Source: Salvelinus alpinus (lineage: Eukaryota; Chordata; Actinopteri; Salmoniformes; Salmonidae). From it: a stretch of 64,000 bases of DNA. Location of the stretch: assembly GCF_045679555.1 (NCBI RefSeq), contig NC_092087.1, forward strand, positions 79,539,305 through 79,603,304, in the 5' to 3' direction. Made by a program: the position numbers and the translations under genes. Below are positions 60,671-64,000 of this stretch, piece after piece; position 1 is the first letter of the stretch, and each line of letters begins with the position of its first letter. Under the pieces are notes generated by a model that saw only the letters and a list, made by a program, of their open reading frames with translations, was not told the DNA's origin and made no database searches.

Positions 60671-62574
60671 ACAGCTGTAAGCCCCTGAACTACATTTGAT
60701 TCCTAATTCCAAATTGACCCCTAAATCCTACACCCTGGCCTAAACACTTCTGTGAATCAGAAATGATTGAATAGGTTTAAGCAATATGGCCACAATTGCA
60801 TCCAGCCTATCAGAAGGCAAGGTGAAGCAATTACCATATTGCTTTAACCTATCTGATCGTTTCAAATGCCCATAAGTGACTAAGTGATAGGTGTAGGGGC
60901 TAGGGGTTGATTTGGAATGCAGTAATTTACTCAGGTGTGGTTGATTCTCTAATTGAGTTCCTGACAGGTTAAGGCCACTAATTACTCCCCTCACCTACAG
61001 TAGTTGTCTAGGTCTTAATTGAAAGGAAAAAACAAAAACCTACAGACACTAGGCCCTCCATGGAATGAGTTTGACACCCCTGCTCTAAAGTAGGAAACAC
61101 ATTTTGTCTTGGCACTTCATTGATCGGTTTAAATTATTGCTTGTACAAAATTCACTTGGTTCATTTGAAGATTAGAGGCTATATGAGCAGTTAGGCAACA
61201 TTATTTTACACAGCCTTCTTTTCATTCAGCATAGCAACATTAGATGATTAACAGTTTCATTTGCACATAGTGCAACATCTTTGACAAATTCTGAATTCAG
61301 ACAGATGCCAATTAAACACTCACATTATGCAAACACTGCACACACATAGGCTTTTGATGATCTGAGTCTTTAATTTTTCAGAGGCAAACATATAGTAGGG
61401 CTGGTTTGAGTGGCAGGGCTAAAGCAACTGACTGTAGACCAAAGTCAAGAAGTAAAGTCAGGAGAGGTGCATCTGCGACAACTGAAATTTGGATACTAAT
61501 GTCGTTTTCCAACAGCAAGGCTCAGATCACCATGGCAGTGTTGCCATTGTTTATAAAAGGTTTCCTTTATATTGTCAAAAAAACGTGTCTCCAACACCCA
61601 CTAACAAACCTGAAATAATTAGTGTGTACATTATACAATCAATAAATGAGAGAGAGCCTCAATCACATCATTAATTTATGCACTGTAGGCTACACATGAA
61701 TTTTAGCAAGTTGGTTCCTGTTTCAGTCATGTTTTTGGTCACATTTGCATGGGTCGAACAAAAACACTAATGATTGGTTGACAATAGAGCCACCCACAAT
61801 GCAGGTGATGGATGCAGGAGGAGGTTGGTGAAGAGCAACTGCAGAAACTTGGAGTCAAATCTTCATGACCTTTGATCACATGACTTTTGTCAAGTTCATG
61901 CAGTCTACATATAGACCCACGTCAGAAATGTTTTAGCCCTAGAATGCAACACACTTTCAAAGGAGGTGACCAACAATTGTCACCGACTTGACAACAGTGA
62001 TCCCCTAGAAGGTGCCCACTATCTCCATGAAATGTCTCCCTCATGTGGATGAAATAAAACACAAGACAACAACCCATCACATCATCCTCTGATCGTCTAC
62101 CCTCTTTTGTGGACGCATTTTTTCCAATGTTGTCTCAACTTTGATTGCAGTACACATCCACAAACACAGACACTCGAATGCAGCTGTTTAGATACTGTAG
62201 CTATGCATACATCTCCAGCCCTTTCAAACTCAACATCTGCCAAGTAGTATTTTCCCTATTCTGTCTGATGTTTCCGCTTGGCACTCCATCCCTACTAATT
62301 ATCCTTAATTCCAAGTCTTTGCCTTGAAAATTCCCATCCACTTTTTAAGGAATTTATTTGGATCAACTTTTCCTTCTCTTTGGTGTGTTGTTTTCTTCTC
62401 CTGTTTCTTTCAGCACAGCAGTCAGATAATCTGGTCTTTTTTCTGGTCTTTTATATTCACCCCAAGTGCTCCAATCCTTCTTTACTTTATTGTACGGCCC
62501 TTAATGTCTAGAAATCTGCACTCACTCCCCTCTTCCACTGCTGTAGGCTGGCCAACAGTGACTGGATCTTTCAT
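60671..62574. repeat. Inverted homologue of the A-type 5' flank (B2)
   Basis: Same as 43700-45603, including the half MITE at 60974-61083. Confidence 0.85.
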
Positions 62575-64000
62575 GTACAGTTGAAGTCGGAAGTTTACAT
62601 ACACTTAAGTTGGAGTCATTAAAACTCGTTTTTCAACTATTCCACACATTTCTTGTTTACAAACTATAGTTTTGGCAAGCCGGTTAGGATATCTACTTTG
62701 TGCATGACACAAGTCATTTTTCCAACAATTGTTTACAGACAGATTATTTCACTTATAATTCACTGTATCACAATTCCAGTGGGTCAGAAGTTTACATACA
62801 CTAAGTTGACTGTGCCTTTAAACAGCTTGGAAAATTCCATAAAATGATGTCATGGCATTAGAAGCTTCTGATGGGCTAATTGACATAATTTGATTCATTT
62901 GGAGGTGTACCTGTGGATGTATTTCAAGGCCTACCTTCAAACTCAGTGCCTCTTTGCTTGACATTATGGGAAAATCAAAAGAAATCAGCCAAGACCTCAG
63001 AAAGAAAATGGTAGACCTCCACAAGTCTAGTTCATCCTTGGGAGCAATTTCCAAAGACCTGAAGGTACCGCGTTCATCTGTACAAACAATAGTATGCAAG
63101 TATAAACACCATGGGACCACACAGCTATCATACCGCTCAGGAAGGAGACGCGTTCTGTCTCCTAGAGTTGAACGTACTTTGGTGCGAAAAGTGCAAATCA
63201 ATCCCAGAACAACAGCAAAGGACCTTGTGAAGATGCTGGAGGAAACAGGTACAAAAGTATCTATGTCCACAGTGAAACGAGTCCTATATCAACATAACCT
63301 GAAAGGCTGCTCAGCAAGGAGGAAGCCACTGCTCCAAAACCACCATAAAAAAGCCAGACTATGTTTTGCAACTGCACATGGGGACAAAGATCGTACTTTT
63401 TGGAGAAATGTCCTCTGGTCTGATGAAACAAAAATAGAACTATTTGGCCATAATGACCATCGTCATGTTTAGAGGAAAAATAGGGAGGCTTGCAAGCCGA
63501 AGAATACCATCCCGACCATGAAGCACGGGGGTCGCAGCATCATGTTGTGGGGGTGCTTTGCTGCAGGAGGGACTGCTGCACTTCACAAAATAGATGGCAG
63601 AATGAGGTAGGAAAATTATGTGGATATATTGAAGCAGCATCTCAAGACATCAGTCCGGAAGTTAAAGCTTGGTCGCATATGGGTCTTCCAAATGGACAAT
63701 GACCCCAAGCATACTTCCAAATTCTGGCAAAATGGCTTAAGGACAACAAAGTCAAGGTATTCGAATGGCCATCACAAAGCCCTGACCTCAATCCTATAGA
63801 AAATGTGTGGGCAGAACTGAAAAAGCACATGCGAGCAAGGAGGCCTACAAACCTGACCCAGTTACACCAGCTCTGTCAGGAGGAATGGGCCAAAATTCAC
63901 CCAACTTATTATGGGAAGCTTGTGGAAGGCTACCCGAAACGTTTGACCCAAGTTAAACAATTTAAAGGCAATGCTACCAAATACTAATTGAGTGTATGTA
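62575..64000 (+). mobile_element. Sleeping Beauty-like Tc1 transposon, cut by window end
   Basis: Same insertion as 45604-46801, here running on. The N-terminal frame is 62954-63472. The later part contains the second and third acid motifs (FQMDNDPKH near 63690, LNPIENVWAE near 63790-63815). The transposase C-terminus ends at 63985 (QFKGNATKY). The same two interruptions as in A1 and A2 are present. The right terminal repeat starts as the window ends. Confidence 0.95.

Larger units (their letters stand above)
46902..63772. repeat. Long duplicated block B2 (pairs with 29931-46801)
   Basis: Same sequence as B1 shifted by 16,971. B2 continues past the point where B1 ends (63773-64000 completes more of the Sleeping Beauty-like element), which is what an unmerged contig overlap or haplotype pair would give. 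One substitution at 54200 creates a stop in relic c2's open frame. Confidence 0.97.

Overview
The window is vertebrate, almost certainly salmonid fish, nuclear DNA. Several Tc1-like transposon families typical of salmonids are present, among them a Sleeping Beauty-type element with IR/DR ends, together with hAT and LINE fragments. The only conserved single-copy gene I recognise is the 3' part of erp27, an ER thioredoxin-fold protein ending in KTEL. Two 100-base N runs (10127-10226, 46802-46901) mark assembly gaps, and both left-hand edges lie inside Tc1-like elements.

The main content is a cluster of an unrecognised gene family. Each intact member has two tiny exons coding a signal peptide (intron phases 2 and 1), one giant exon rich in Gln, Pro, Lys and Trp and built of ~20-residue repeats, and a last coding exon that adds K-I/M and a stop. 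Copy 1 (4906-8670, +) and copy 2 (22571-26613, +) contain a 60-bp minisatellite of 34 and 38 units, then a run of ELAVEP repeats. Copy 3 (43553-39963, -) is a diverged paralogue without the homogeneous array. Two decayed relatives lie downstream of it on the same strand (37666-36290 and 34060-32150). Copy 4 (60524-56934, -) and its two relatives repeat copy 3 and its relatives.

Layout: 1-10126 is segmental copy A1 (Tc1, Sleeping Beauty-like element, 5' flank, gene copy 1, Tc1). 10227-15508 is hAT, Tc1 and LINE debris plus a TIR element. 15509-17173 is erp27. 17709-28063 is segmental copy A2, collinear with A1. 28064-29930 is Tc1 and hAT remains. 29931-46801 is the inverted-orientation block with copy 3. 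After the gap, 46902-63772 repeats 29931-46801 at a constant offset of 16,971 with only a handful of substitutions. That is best read as an unmerged contig overlap or a second haplotype, not a true gene duplication. The window ends inside a fourth Sleeping Beauty-like copy.

The encoded proteins look like secreted, cysteine-poor structural proteins. By composition they could be transglutaminase substrates of an extracellular coat, but this is inference. The repeat array is open in several frames, and one decayed relative has a splice phase that leads into a different frame, so the family is a good place to study frame switching and array turnover.
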